A stretch of 64,000 nucleotides of DNA, taken from positions 163,048,102 through 163,112,101 of the forward strand of contig NC_091132.1 of NCBI RefSeq assembly GCF_040183065.1, read 5' to 3'. Below are positions 1 through 10,033 of the stretch, in pieces (within the stretch, counting starts at the first letter, position 1; each line of letters opens with the position of its first letter). The notes under the pieces were generated by a model. The model was not told where the DNA came from. It ran no database searches and saw only the letters and a program-made list of their open reading frames with translations. The position numbers and the translations under genes were made by a program. This DNA comes from Periplaneta americana. Its lineage: Eukaryota > Arthropoda > Insecta > Blattodea > Blattidae.

Positions 1-131
1 TCCGTAAAGTTTGCATTGTGATAGCCATGGCAAATTTAGCACGCTGAAAGTGTGGGCTAACGTGAACTCTATGAATACCGCTCTATTTTTTTAAGGTATG
101 TTTTCCTTTCCCCTTACAGCACAGTTCGTAT

Positions 132-1137
132 CAGTGTTGCCAAGTCAGCAGTTTTGTAGCTAAATCTGGTGTTTTCAGGACTATGGTCAGTTACAGAACT
201 TTACCATCAGCAGCTAGCTATTTATTTGGCGTTTTTTGATGATTCCGACAGGAGGAGACGATTTTTTATTCTTTTCTGTTAAGATATTATAATTGTTTTC
301 ATATGTACTTGCGGACAACAATGTTAGTTAATCATAAACCAGAGTTTAATATGGTATTATCACAATTTTTTATTGTGCGAGTACAAAATATCAACGTTTT
401 ATGTTAACTCGATTTGGTACGACCACGTCCATTTCCTGTCTCATCAATTGTTGTACAAATAAGGTATGCCACATTTGTTAAACTGTCTAATCATGTATGC
501 ATTGTTTTTGTAAACGAATTGATATATTTAATCATATTATTTTCATTTATGATAATATATTATTATATATTATTTAATTTATCATTCCCCATTAAAGTTT
601 ATGTAATACAGACATACTTAAAACTAAAAACCAAATTCATTGGTGGCAGGCACGTATCCAGCTCAGTGTGAAATCAGATTACGAACCGACTGGTGTGATT
701 GTGAATGTGATTGTTTCCGAAGTGTCCAGTATATTCTTGATCTACTTCATTCAATTTTGAAGAAATATGCCGCGTAAAACTCCATACATACTAAAGTTTA
801 GAAATGTGGGTAAAACATATTGTGTTGAAAGACTGGGTGGAAGAAGTTGCCGATGATAGTTGCAAAGCTCGGTGTAAATGGTGTAAGGTGATATTTAATC
901 CAAAATATTCAGATTTGTCCATACGATTTTGCATAGAACATAGAGCCTAAGAAGTGATACACACTTTCCATATTTTAGTCTACATTTTTATAAAATTCTC
1001 CAGTTTCTAAAGCTGTATACTTTGTATTTCAAATTTGGAAGTGATGTGTTAAGAAAAATCTGGAGTTTTTCAACTACAGTTTAGCGGTTTTTTTAAGCTT
1101 GTGCAGCGGTAAATGGAATTCTGAGTTGGCAACACTG
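132..1137 (+). mobile_element. hAT-type DNA transposon remnant with BED-like finger
   Basis: Both ends begin CAGTGTTGCCAA or its complement. The flanks carry a near-perfect 8-bp duplication, GTTCGTAT (124-131) and ATTCGTAT (1138-1145), which is the hAT signature. Inside, a broken frame from about 769 reads a start MPRKTPYILK, then after a frameshift WVEEVADDSCKARCKWCKVI and a following H, as in the BED zinc finger at the N-terminus of hAT transposases. No catalytic or dimerisation domain remains, so the copy is non-autonomous. It sits inside the LINE at 112-3372. Confidence 0.7.
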
Positions 1138-1210
1138 ATTCGTATACGCCAGATACTGTCGGATGCTTTTCCAATTCATCGCGGGCTAAAGCAGGGAGAT
1201 GTACTATCAC

Positions 1211-1463
1211 GTCCACATCTGTGGAGTAACGGTTAGAGCGTCTGGCCACGAAACCAGGTGGCCCAGTTTCGATTCCCGGTCGGGGCTAGTTACTTGGTTG
1301 AGGTTTTTTCCGGAGTTTTCCGTCAACCCAATATGAGCAAATGCTGGGTAACTTTCGGTGATGGACCCCGGACTCATTTCACCGGCATCATCACCTTCAT
1401 CTCATTCAGACGCTAAATAATCTAAGATGTTGATAAAGCGTCGTAAAATAACCTACTAAAAAA
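1211..1463 (+). mobile_element. tRNA-derived SINE, family 1
   Basis: Starts GTCCACATCTGTGGAGTAAC and carries Pol III A-box and B-box-like sequences (AGTAACGGTTAGAGCG; TTTCGATTCC), then a body ending GCGTCGTAAAATAACC and an A-rich tail. Flanked by TGTACTATCAC (1200-1210) and TGTTCTATCAC (1464-1474), a 10/11 target-site duplication within the LINE reading frame. Other copies are at 16492-16757 and 35089-35342. Confidence 0.85.
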
Positions 1464-1951
1464 TGTTCTATCACATTTACTTTTTAACTTTGCTGTAGAA
1501 CAGGCGTTCTAAATCTGGTACTCGCGAACACCATGATGCTCTTTCAATGACATTTGGTGCTTTCGTCATGTGTGTAAAAAAGTGCTCGCAAGCACAAACG
1601 CTCCTGGGGTCCTTGTTTAAATTCAAACTTTGTTGTATGAGGCGGAACAAATAACGTTCTCATCCATCCATCATAATATCTTAGAGATCTGATAGATCTC
1701 GTATTTCACATGGTGTACAACCCCTTTCAATTCAATGTAGACTTAATAAGAAAAATCAAGATTATTCATGGCAATAATTAGCTTGCTCACGCGGAATTCA
1801 ATTGATAGATCTTTAGTCCTCCTTAGCGCTGAAATATTTGTTTTAAAAGGAAAGATGCACAGCCTTTGAGGAGTCGAAGATATAAACACGCTCCAAATAC
1901 TGCGGAATATTTCTCTCAAATATCTGGTTATGTTCGGGACAACCTAACAAT

Positions 1952-1953
<2 letters not shown>

Positions 1954-1996
<43 letters not shown>
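1954..1996. repeat. poly(A) run of 43 bases
   Basis: Uninterrupted A tract. It could be the tail of a retroposed copy on the plus strand, but I recognise no body upstream. Confidence 0.9.
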
Positions 1997-1998
<2 letters not shown>

Positions 1999-2185
1999 TT
2001 CTACCTTATGAAATACCTTAATCACGATCAAGATTAACTAATTCACACCTGCAGGACTATTTAAGTGTAAGCTACAAGCGACCTCTCATTCGACATCACT
2101 AAAATTCTGAGTAACATTCAAGTTCAAGAATATCATTATCCTCTGTGATTGTTGTAAAATTGTATTTGTTTATTTATTTAGTTTA

Positions 2186-2411
2186 AATGTTTTGTTTTAT
2201 TTAACGACGCTCGCAAATGCATAGGTTATATCAGTGTCGCCGGCTGTGCCCGAATTTTCTCCCGCAGGAGTTCTTTTACATGCCAGTAAATCTACTGACA
2301 TGAGCCTGTCGCATTTAAGCACACTTAAATGCCATCGACCTGGCCCGGGATCGAACCCGCAACCTTGGGCATAGAAGGCCAGCGCTATACCAACTCCCCA
2401 ACCAGGTCGAC
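2186..2411 (-). mobile_element. tRNA-derived SINE, family 2
   Basis: On the minus strand it starts GTCGACCTGGTTGGGGAG, with A-box-like TTGGTATAGCGCTGG and B-box GGTTCGATCCC, and ends near GAGCGTCGTTAAATAAAAC. Exact 11-bp target duplication TATTTAGTTTA at 2175-2185 and 2412-2422. A second full copy is at 35570-35792 and fragments are at 27953-28022 and 29041-29090. Confidence 0.88.
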
Positions 2412-3372
2412 TATTTAGTTTATGTATTCATATAGCCCTAATCTAAAATATTCCAATTTATGGTGCTCACTCACTTAGTATTATGTGTGGGCGATGCTCA
2501 CAATCTTCAAAATGTTGAGAACCCCTTCTCTAGAATATTCCATTAGAAAAGTCCAGGATAACAGAGAGGGTTAGATCAATTGCTTGTCTATGAGGATGAC
2601 GTAAATATATTAGGAGAATCGACAAACTATTAGGCAGACACGGGAATGTTACTTGAAGCAAGTAAATAGATAGTTTTCGAAGTAAAAGACGAAAAGATGA
2701 AGTATATGATTATGTCTCGTGACCAGAATATTGTACGAAATGGAATTATAAAATTAGGAAATTTATCCTCTGAAGAGATGGAAAAATTCAAATACCTGGG
2801 AGCAACAGTAACAAATATAAATGATACATGGGAGGAAATTAAACGCAGAATAAATATGGGAAATGTCTGTTATTACTCGGTTGAGAAGCTTTTGTCTTTC
2901 AGTCTGCTTTCAAAAAAGTTGCCAGTTAGAATTTATAAAAGTTATATTACTGGTTGTTCTGTATGGTTCTGAAACATTGACTCTCACAGGAACAGAAATT
3001 AAGGATGTTTGAGAATAAGGTTCTCAGGAAAATATCTTCGGCTTAGAAGTTACAGGAGAATGGAGAAAGTAACACAACACAGAACTGCAAGCATTATATT
3101 CTTCACCTGACATAATTAGGAACATTAAATCCAGACAATTGAGATGGGCAGATATAGCACAACTGGGCGGATCGAGTAATTTATAGTGTGTTAGTTGGGA
3201 GGCCGGAGGGAAAAAAGACGTAGATGAGAGGATAATATTCAAATGGATTTGAGGGAGGTGGGATTTGATAATAGAGACTGGATTAATCTTGCACAGGATA
3301 GGGACCAATGGATGGTTTATGTGAAGGTGGCAATGAACCACTGGGTTCCTTAAAAGCCATAAGTAAGTAAGT

Positions 3373-4380
3373 GTGTTTTCCTCAGTCTCATTTCAGAATT
3401 CGATTAACAAAAGCCACGTTATGAACTTAATAGTGAACCATTTTGCTGAGTAGCCCGTCTTTTAATCTACTCTACCGACGGACACTAAAATTTGGCCGGC
3501 AGAACCCTACTTAGCACACGTACTATCGCTATCATTATGCTACGTAACACCATTGGGTTTATGAATACTAAAAACGTTACTTCGTTGTGTAGCTATCTTA
3601 TCACAATAAATTGCGGTAATTATAAGTACTCATGTCATAATAACGTGTGAAGGATGAAGGGAGCACGTTACATTAAACTTGGCACGCGAAACACTAAATT
3701 AAATTATGAAAGGCGGAATGGGAAGCTCCACTTCAACATCTTAATAGATGTCATCTGTTAGAACGAGATGCTAATGAATGTAATATCACTTTGCATCTTG
3801 AAGGTATGTATTAACGTTTTGGAGGAAAATATACATTTTTTAACCAATTTTTTTAAAGATATTTGTCAGACAACATATAAAAGTACACTAACATAACCAT
3901 ATTTTAGAAACTTTGATTTCACTTTCTTGTCCCTTGCAAAAAAAAAAAAAAAAATGAATAAAAAATTATTCAATTTTCAAAATGTCACAGATTTCCTCAA
4001 AATTACTCAATTTTGAAATTTATTTCATTGAGTTCTTGCTGTTTATGCGTGCAATGCTCTGTACTAGGATTTTGCAGCTAACATTATTACAAACAATGTT
4101 AGAATTTTGTTTTCAAATTTCAAAAAAAATTATATACAACATAATCTAAATTAATTATGTCAGGCTTTTATTTTTCAGAATATTAAACTGAACTTAGTTC
4201 ACAGAATTCCCACATTCATAAGCTTTAATTTTATGTATCTGTGAACTCCTTAGCTCAATATTTAGTACTAGTTTTATTAATTTGAATGGCGAAAAATGTG
4301 AAAAAAAATATATATACTGAGAAAACCAAGGATAAAGTTTAACATCTGAGACATGAACATAGTAAACTTACTTGACCATC
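3373..4380. other. no recognisable gene
   Basis: AT-rich intergenic DNA with a 16-base A run near 3938. I see no domain, exon with splice sites, or bounded repeat. Confidence 0.5.
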
Positions 4381-4822
4381 TTAAAACTCTCCAGTTCCAT
4401 AGGTTTGACCCTCCTTTTCACGTGTCTTATCCTCTTTCAGTTTTCTTCTGTCTCTCAAGTACCTCCTCCTCTGTTTTTGTTCTGGTGTAGTTTGATTTGC
4501 ACTCTTACTCAAGCGTCTCACATCTGCTTCAAGTGCACCAGATGATGTGTACTTGCCGGGAGTAATGCCCATCCTCTTCCACTTTGTTTCCACAACTGAA
4601 ATGGCAAACACTGTCCATAACTCCCAATTTCAATGTATCAAGCCCCACATATGTCTCCTTAGGACATCTTCTCCATATCATGCCATTGAATGACTCATTA
4701 TTATTTTGTGTCAAACCATGTGGACATTTAGACTGCATTTTTGGTTTGGTAAGTCGCTCATGTATGGATTTCACAGCTTGAAGAATGTCAAAAGGCAGAC
4801 CTGGCTTGTTTAGTCGGACCAT
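4381..4822 (-). pseudogene. Mutator-like (MULE) transposase C-terminal relic
   Basis: Minus-strand frames read CPHGLTQNNNESFNGMIWRR then LDTLKLGVMDSVCHF, and after a frameshift near 4600 GITPGKYTSSGALEADVRRL and a basic Lys/Arg-rich tail to a stop at 4381. The C-x2-G-x-TQNNNES-N-x-x-IW signature with a trailing basic segment is, from memory, the C-terminal part of an animal MULE-type transposase family. The same signature occurs independently at about 33950 (CLHGKTRNIYESFNNSIWIR). Upstream of 4822 the frame is lost. Assignment to MULE is by recalled resemblance only. Confidence 0.55.
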
Positions 4823-5002
4823 CTGATCTGTGCCCCCGTAAGATATGCGAACTGAACCCTAATTACTTCTCAGCCTCGGTAATTCATTTCCCTCCCTCCA
4901 TTCATCTCTCTCTCTCTCCCTTTCTGTCCTCCACTACTCACATATTTGGCCTTCTTGCAGGACAGTTTATTTGCACTTACAGTCCAGTGTTGTCAACTCA
5001 AC

Positions 5003-5580
5003 ATGAATACTGTAGCACGGAGTGGCGAAAGAAATATTATTAAGCAAGTATGTAATAGCATTTTTCGATGAAGAGAAATAAACAGGTCAATATCTGTTTC
5101 CTATAAATCAGGCAACGAAAAGAGCAGCTGCGAACACAGTGAGGCTTACTTTCAATGGATTACGTATTAAAATTACATAACTAATACTAATAATACAACA
5201 TTTTTATGTAATTTATATAGGCAGGTCAGAGCTCCTAATAAATAAAATCAGGAGAGAGGGAGTCTGTGCAGGAGATGAAAAGCTAGAAACACCAGGGAAG
5301 AACAGACCAAGGGAACCTTTAATTCTTGTAGATGATATGGACCGATGTATTTTAAGAAGAAAGATACAAGAATTTTATACCGTGCAGAAAGAAGTTCCAA
5401 CATTGAAGAAATTACTGAAGTTTGCGAGAGAAGCAATAATTTCCAAGGTTGGAGAGAAACGCTATAGAAAGTGATTCGAGACGTGGGATTTAGGTTTAAA
5501 AAATGTAGAAATATAAGATGATTTTGATTGAAAGAAATGATATTGTAGCATGGAGGACCAGTTATTTATGACACACTTTG
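5003..5580 (+). pseudogene. IS630/Tc1-mariner-like transposase N-terminal relic
   Basis: Starts at ATG 5003 (MNTVARSGERNIIKQVCNS). After a frameshift it reads TGQYLFPINQATKRAAANT. An intron-like gap follows (GTGAGG near 5140, AG near 5221). It resumes with RSELLINKIRREG, DDMDRCILRRKIQEFYT and TLKKLLKFAREA, then KVIRDVGFRFKKCRN and, after another shift, IERNDIVAWRTSYL. This order (basic helix-turn-helix start, DDxDRCxIRRKIxEFY, FKKCR, then xxERND) matches a DDE_3-type transposase family common in arthropods. The catalytic half is absent. Splice borders miss by one base, so the intron is uncertain. Confidence 0.6.
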
Positions 5581-5759
5581 ACGGAAGTTTGGCAACATCC
5601 CTATTCGGCAAGGTTCGTGGCCTGCTGTTACATGGTGGGAGAAAAGCGGGTGGAATGGAGTGAGTACAGGCGTTAACTTTTCCAAGAAAAACGACAGTGC
5701 TGAAGGTGCACAGATCCGATGGTCCGACAATACTTGAATTTATTAAGCTCAATGTTGGC

Positions 5760-6009
5760 TCTAGCTCCTATGGGAAACCTGTGATATGTAGGACGATAAA
5801 TTGGCACCATTATTGCATCTTTCCAATCTCTCGGGACAGTTAACTGATATTTCAAATATACGTACTACATAGGGAATCATGGCTTCCCTTCCCAATTTTA
5901 ACATGTCTCCGGCAATACCATCAGGTCCTACTGATTTATGGGTTTTCAATTTAGAGATCCTCCTCCTTATGTCCCTAGGCTTGATAGAAAACTGACCCGC
6001 ATTTTCCAC
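5760..6009 (-). pseudogene. LINE reverse transcriptase fragment
   Basis: Minus-strand reading gives FSIKPRDIRRRISKLKTHKS, then VGPDGIAGDMLKLGREAMIP and, in the next frame, VPRDWKDAIMVPIY. The GPDGI box followed by W-K-x-A-x-x-V-P-I-Y is the N-terminal finger region (RT motifs 0-1) of non-LTR retrotransposon reverse transcriptases. The frame stops making sense below about 5770, so only some 80 codons remain. Clade not assigned. Confidence 0.65.
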
Positions 6010-6104
6010 AGAAGTTTGGTATTATTGCCCTCATTCCAAAAACAGTGGAATAATAGGAATTTAGTTTGTCTGCTTTTTCGCTGTCCTGTACAATACATAC
6101 TGGA

Positions 6105-7535
6105 GTGACACTTCAGAGAGTTGACAGAGAGAACAGATTCGACTAAGAGAACAGAGAGTAGACTGAGAGGAGAGAGAGTGGACTAATGGTACAGCGGGAA
6201 CTGAGAGGACTGATTGCACTGAGGGTGGAAAGAGAGTAGAGTGGACTCAGGGGACAGAGAGCGAATTGAGAGTGGAAAGAGAGAACTGAGGGAACAGAGA
6301 GTGGACTGAGTGTACTTGTAGAGAGAGTGGACTGAGAGTACAGAAAGTGGACTGAGAAAGAGAATGAACTGATTACAGAGAATGGTGAACTGAGAAGACA
6401 GAAAGTGCACTGAGATTACACATAATGGAATGAGAGGACAGAGTGGGCGGAGAGGACAGAGACTGGACTGAGATTAGACAGTGGACTGAGAATACAAAGA
6501 GATTTGAAAGAGAACACAAAGTGTGGGGTCAGGGTACAGAGAGTGGACTGAAAGGATAAGAGAGTGGACTGAGACTTCACAGAGAGTGGATTGAGAGGAC
6601 AGAGAGTAGACTGAGCCGACAAATAATGGACTGAGAGGACAGAGATTGGACTGAGACCACATAGAGTGGGCTGAGAAGACAGAGTGGAATAAGGACAAAG
6701 ACTCGACTCAGAGGGCAGAGACTGGACTTGTAGGACAGAGTGTAGTGACATGAGAGAGACTGAACTGAGAGCAAATAGAGTGGCCTGAGAGGACACAGAG
6801 TGGACTGAGAGAACAGAGAGTATGACAGCACAGAGACTTGACTAAGAGCACATAGAGTGGACTGAGCAGACAGACTGAGAGCACAGAGACTAGACTCAGA
6901 GGACAGAGACTGGACTGGTAGGACAGAGACTGTAGTGATAGGACAGAGCTTGGACTAAGAGCGCATAGAGTGGACTGAGAAAAGAGTGTGGAATGAGAGG
7001 ACACAGAGTGTTCTGAGAGTACAGAGACTGGATTCAGAGGACAGAGACTGAACTCAGAGGACGGAGACTGGACTCAGAGGATAGAGTGTGTAGTGGCAGG
7101 GGAGAGATTGGACGGAGAGCACACAGAGTGGACTAAGAAAGAGAATGGACTGAGAGGACAGAGACAGGGACTGGACTGGTAGGACAGAGAGAGTACTGAC
7201 ACCACAGAGATTGGACTGAGAGAAGACAGTGAGTGGACTGAGACTGTTGTACTGGAGAAGATATAGAGGGGACTGAGAGGATAGAGATTGGACTGGCAGG
7301 ACAGCGTGTACTAAGCGTGGACAGAAACTACAGAGAATTGGCTCAGAGATCAGAGAGTGGTCTGAGAGGGCAGAGAGAGAGTTGGGAGTCGAGAGAGAAC
7401 TGAGAGGACACAGAGTGGACTGAGAGGACAGAGTGAGAGAAAAGATTGGACAAAGAGACCAGAGATTTGACTGAGACTAAAGAGAGCGGACTGAGAGTAA
7501 AGATAGCGTACTGAGAATACAGTGAACTGATAGAA
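6105..7535. repeat. purine-rich degenerate minisatellite, about 1.4 kb
   Basis: Imperfect tandem repeat with a unit near 20 bp resembling GACTGAGAGGACAGAGAGTG, repeated roughly 60-70 times with indels and substitutions. The plus strand is strongly purine-rich, apart from a recurring TGGACT. The long minus-strand frames over it are Ser/Leu/Val repeats (SLSVLSVHSL-like) produced by the unit and should not be called genes. Confidence 0.9.
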
Positions 7536-8217
7536 CATTGAAGAAAATGACAGATAACACAGAGAGATCTGAAATACAGGTTGAGGTCAAAAACATTATT
7601 TCCCCCAGTGAGACTTGTAATCTTACAAGTGGTTAGTACGGGAAAGAAGAAATTTATAAAAAAACAAAGCAGAAAATGTACACATATCTCTTGCCGTGAA
7701 GCTTACAGGCCACTGTCTGAACCCAGTGAGGGCATTCTTTCATGAGTTCATAAAATATTGTTACAGACATGAAGGAATTGGAAAAAAGAATGCTAGTTCT
7801 GTAAACATAATGCTCCATGTCCACGTATTAGCAGGCCATAATTGGAACTCTGTCAGGTCATTATTTCCCGAGTTTCTGTCCTTGTAAACTAATGAATGAC
7901 TGGTACAGGTAAGCGCTTTCATCAAGAAATTTCAAGTATGGAAAAAGATAACAAGGATAGTGGAGTAGCAATATGCTAGCACACTATTGTTCAACTTCAG
8001 CTCGTGAGGTACCTGATGCCCAGTATAAAAAAATTCAGAAAAAGAAAGCCGCAATCTTCTGAACAGAGAGAATTTAACCTTATTGTCATTACTCAATCAA
8101 TAAAACTCCTGTATCTCCTCATGAGGAGCATAGGGCATTCACAAAGTGCCTCCATCGGACCCTATTTGTAGCCAACTTCTTCACTTCGCTCCATGTTTTC
8201 CCCTCCCTAGCAATTTC
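7536..8217. other. no recognisable gene
   Basis: Holds a weak internal duplication: two segments beginning CAGGCCA at about 7708 and 7831 with similar continuations (AACCCAGTGAGG versus AACTCTGTCAGG). No coding or RNA signal that I can support. Confidence 0.4.
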
Positions 8218-8800
8218 CTACAAAACTGTTCTCTTCCATGTATTTTTTGACCTTCCTCTTGTTCTACTACCCTGGAGGTTCCAATTCAAAGCCATTCTTT
8301 CTACTGCTCCATCTTCTTTCCTGATTGTGTGCCCTATCCAATTCCACTTTCGTCTTTTGATTTCTATTGTGATTTCTTTCTGATTTATCTTCCATAGTTC
8401 TGAGTTCGTGCTTATATCTGACCATCTAATTTTTAAGATTCTTCGTAAACATCTATCAACAAAGGTTTGCAGTTTATTTTGTATAATTTTACTTGTTTTC
8501 CATGTGTCACAGTCATATAATAAGACTGATTTCACATTACTGTTAAAGATTTTAATTTTTGTAGATCTAGATATAATATAAGATTTCCATATTGGGTACA
8601 ACTGGACAAATGCACTATTTGCATTTTTTATTCGGTTCTTTACATCCTCAAAGGCTCCACCATCCTTGTCAATTATACTACCCAAATATTTAAATTCTTG
8701 AACAGTATAAATGTTATTATTTATTATAACTTTATCTGTGTTTGTACAATTTAATCTCATTTCTTTAGTTTTCTTTACGTTTATTTTCATATGAGCTTAT
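8218..8800 (-). pseudogene. LINE C-terminal fragment (RTE/SR2-like)
   Basis: An open minus-strand frame of 190 codons reads KINVKKTKEMRLN, FKYLGSIIDKDG, SVLLYDCDTW, RCLRRILKIRWSD, RRKWNWIGHTIRK and ALNWNLQGSRTRGRSKNTWK. These are the thumb and C-terminal signatures of RTE-type non-LTR retrotransposons (EFKYLGS; LLYGxxTW; W-x-WIGHT-x-RK; NxQGxRxRGRxxxTW). It is 5'-truncated at about 8800 and lacks the catalytic FADD. The unbroken frame suggests a fairly young insertion. Confidence 0.75.
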
Positions 8801-9184
8801 TCTCATTATATAAAACAGTATTTCGAATAGATATAAATTCGAAAATTTTTCAAAAACCGTAACCAACAACTGTTTTTTATTGTCATGTTCTTATTCAGGA
8901 AGTTCAAATTATATAGAGAATATGTATCACATGCCCAGCGCAAAAAAAAAAAAGTTTACGTTTGTTACGCAGTATCATCAGAGCAGAATATTGTAAACTG
9001 GCGGTTTAAAAAAAATGCATTCCTCAGCCCCGAACTTGAAACAGCTACCACTTTCACTTACAATTAAAAATAGCTTAATATACTATTTCATAAACATATC
9101 TTAATCATTGGTAATATTAATAACTTTTAACCGATTTGTAAATGCATACGTCTTACAGAATATAAATTTAATATCAATACTATG
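8801..9184. other. no recognisable gene
   Basis: AT-rich spacer with an A11 run near 8943. Nothing supported. Confidence 0.5.
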
Positions 9185-9478
9185 GTGAAGCATTAAACGT
9201 CCTTAAACCATATGAAGCCAGTTATGTAGACCAATTTACAGACAAAGTCGTTGCCCAGAGTGCACCAAAGGAGCCCGGTGTACACTACATCCGTGATGAG
9301 ATGATTATGGAGATATGTTGGGCTGCCACAGGGAAATCGGAATTCTCTTAGAAAACCCGTGTTACCTGCACCATGGGGTTGGCCAACACAAGTTATAAAT
9401 TGGGGGTACACCAGGGATCGAACCCGAGTGCAAAGGATTACAAGTCCTGCACTCCAGTCACTAGACCACCGTGGCAGC
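9185..9478 (-). mobile_element. tRNA-Thr-like SINE
   Basis: On the minus strand, from 9478, the head reads GCTGCCACGGTGGTCTAGTG, then an anticodon stem-loop AGGA-CTTGTAA-TCCT (anticodon TGT, Thr, with T33 present), then GGGTTCGATCCC as T arm/B-box. About 210 bp of unrelated body follows to near 9185. It is a SINE-type retroposon, not a functional tRNA: the acceptor stem is not closed. Confidence 0.65.
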
Positions 9479-9479
9479 T

Positions 9480-10033
9480 TGAATTAATCATACATTACTT
9501 GCATGTTTCAAGAGCAACTGAAAAGATCATTCTCTTCGAGAAGCGAACTCTTTCATGATCACATGTGTTTCTATGCAGACCTGGTAAATTTGTCTTCCTC
9601 GATGGAGGCATGTGCTAGATTACCAAGTCATTCTCTGGTCACACGGGCTTAACCAATTTTACTGCTGTAAAACCTCAATGAAACATGACAGGGAAGAAGC
9701 AACACAGTTTTAAAAACGTATAACCTCCATCTCCACGAAATATCAATCCATTTCCCTTCAGAGATAATTTCAAGCGTACTTTCAAAATCTGTAGCCACAA
9801 ATTTTACAAAGAAACATATAGTTTAAAAGAATAAAGACATTTCGTCATCTTTGTTATTTTATCGAAGTTATAGAGAATTTATAAGTTCATAAATAAATCT
9901 CAAGAAGAATTACACACAGAAACAGCGTGAAGTCTATCTGCATTTTTCAGAAAATCACTTATTCATTTCTCTTGGAAATATTTTCTATCATCCAAAAATA
10001 TACATCTTGATTACACAACTTTTAACACTACAT
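9480..10033. other. no recognisable gene
   Basis: AT-rich spacer between a SINE and the Penelope-like element. Nothing supported. Confidence 0.5.

Larger units (their letters stand above)
1501..2527. mobile_element. hAT-like non-autonomous element
   Basis: Flanked by CTGTAGAA (1493-1500) and CTCTAGAA (2528-2535), a 7/8 match of hAT length. Termini are weakly inverted (CAGGCGTTCT on the left; the complement AAGGGGTTCT on the right). No transposase is readable. It interrupts the LINE frame, which resumes at 2536 with the expected residues. It contains a 43-base A run (1954-1996) and a family-2 SINE. Confidence 0.6.
112..3372 (+). mobile_element. RTE-like LINE copy, 5'-truncated, split by insertions
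   Basis: Non-LTR retrotransposon relic in four pieces: about 112-131, 1138-1210, 1475-1500 and 2536-3372. The pieces read, in order, the RT segment RIRQILSDAFPIHRGLKQGD, then LLFNFAVEQA, EYSIRKVQDN, MSRDQNIV and KFKYLGATVTNIND, and then the C-terminal region of the family. Reading resumes across each insertion at the expected codon. The element ends in a short TAAG-type repeat near 3350-3372, as do two other copies in this window (17290-19408 and 58076-58803). Frameshifts and stops make it non-functional. RTE/BovB-like clade membership is inferred from the C-terminal W-x-GH and GRP-type motifs in the sister copies. Confidence 0.8.

Noticed and set aside
6183..7538. Several overlapping minus-strand Ser/Leu-rich open frames
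   Set aside because: They are translations of the tandem repeat unit; no start context, domain or codon structure independent of the repeat.
6000..7600. CRISPR-like array
   Set aside because: Repeats are degenerate, contiguous and without unique spacers, and the DNA is eukaryotic.
9419..9478. Functional tRNA-Thr gene
   Set aside because: Anticodon arm and B-box are good, but the acceptor stem does not close and a SINE body follows.
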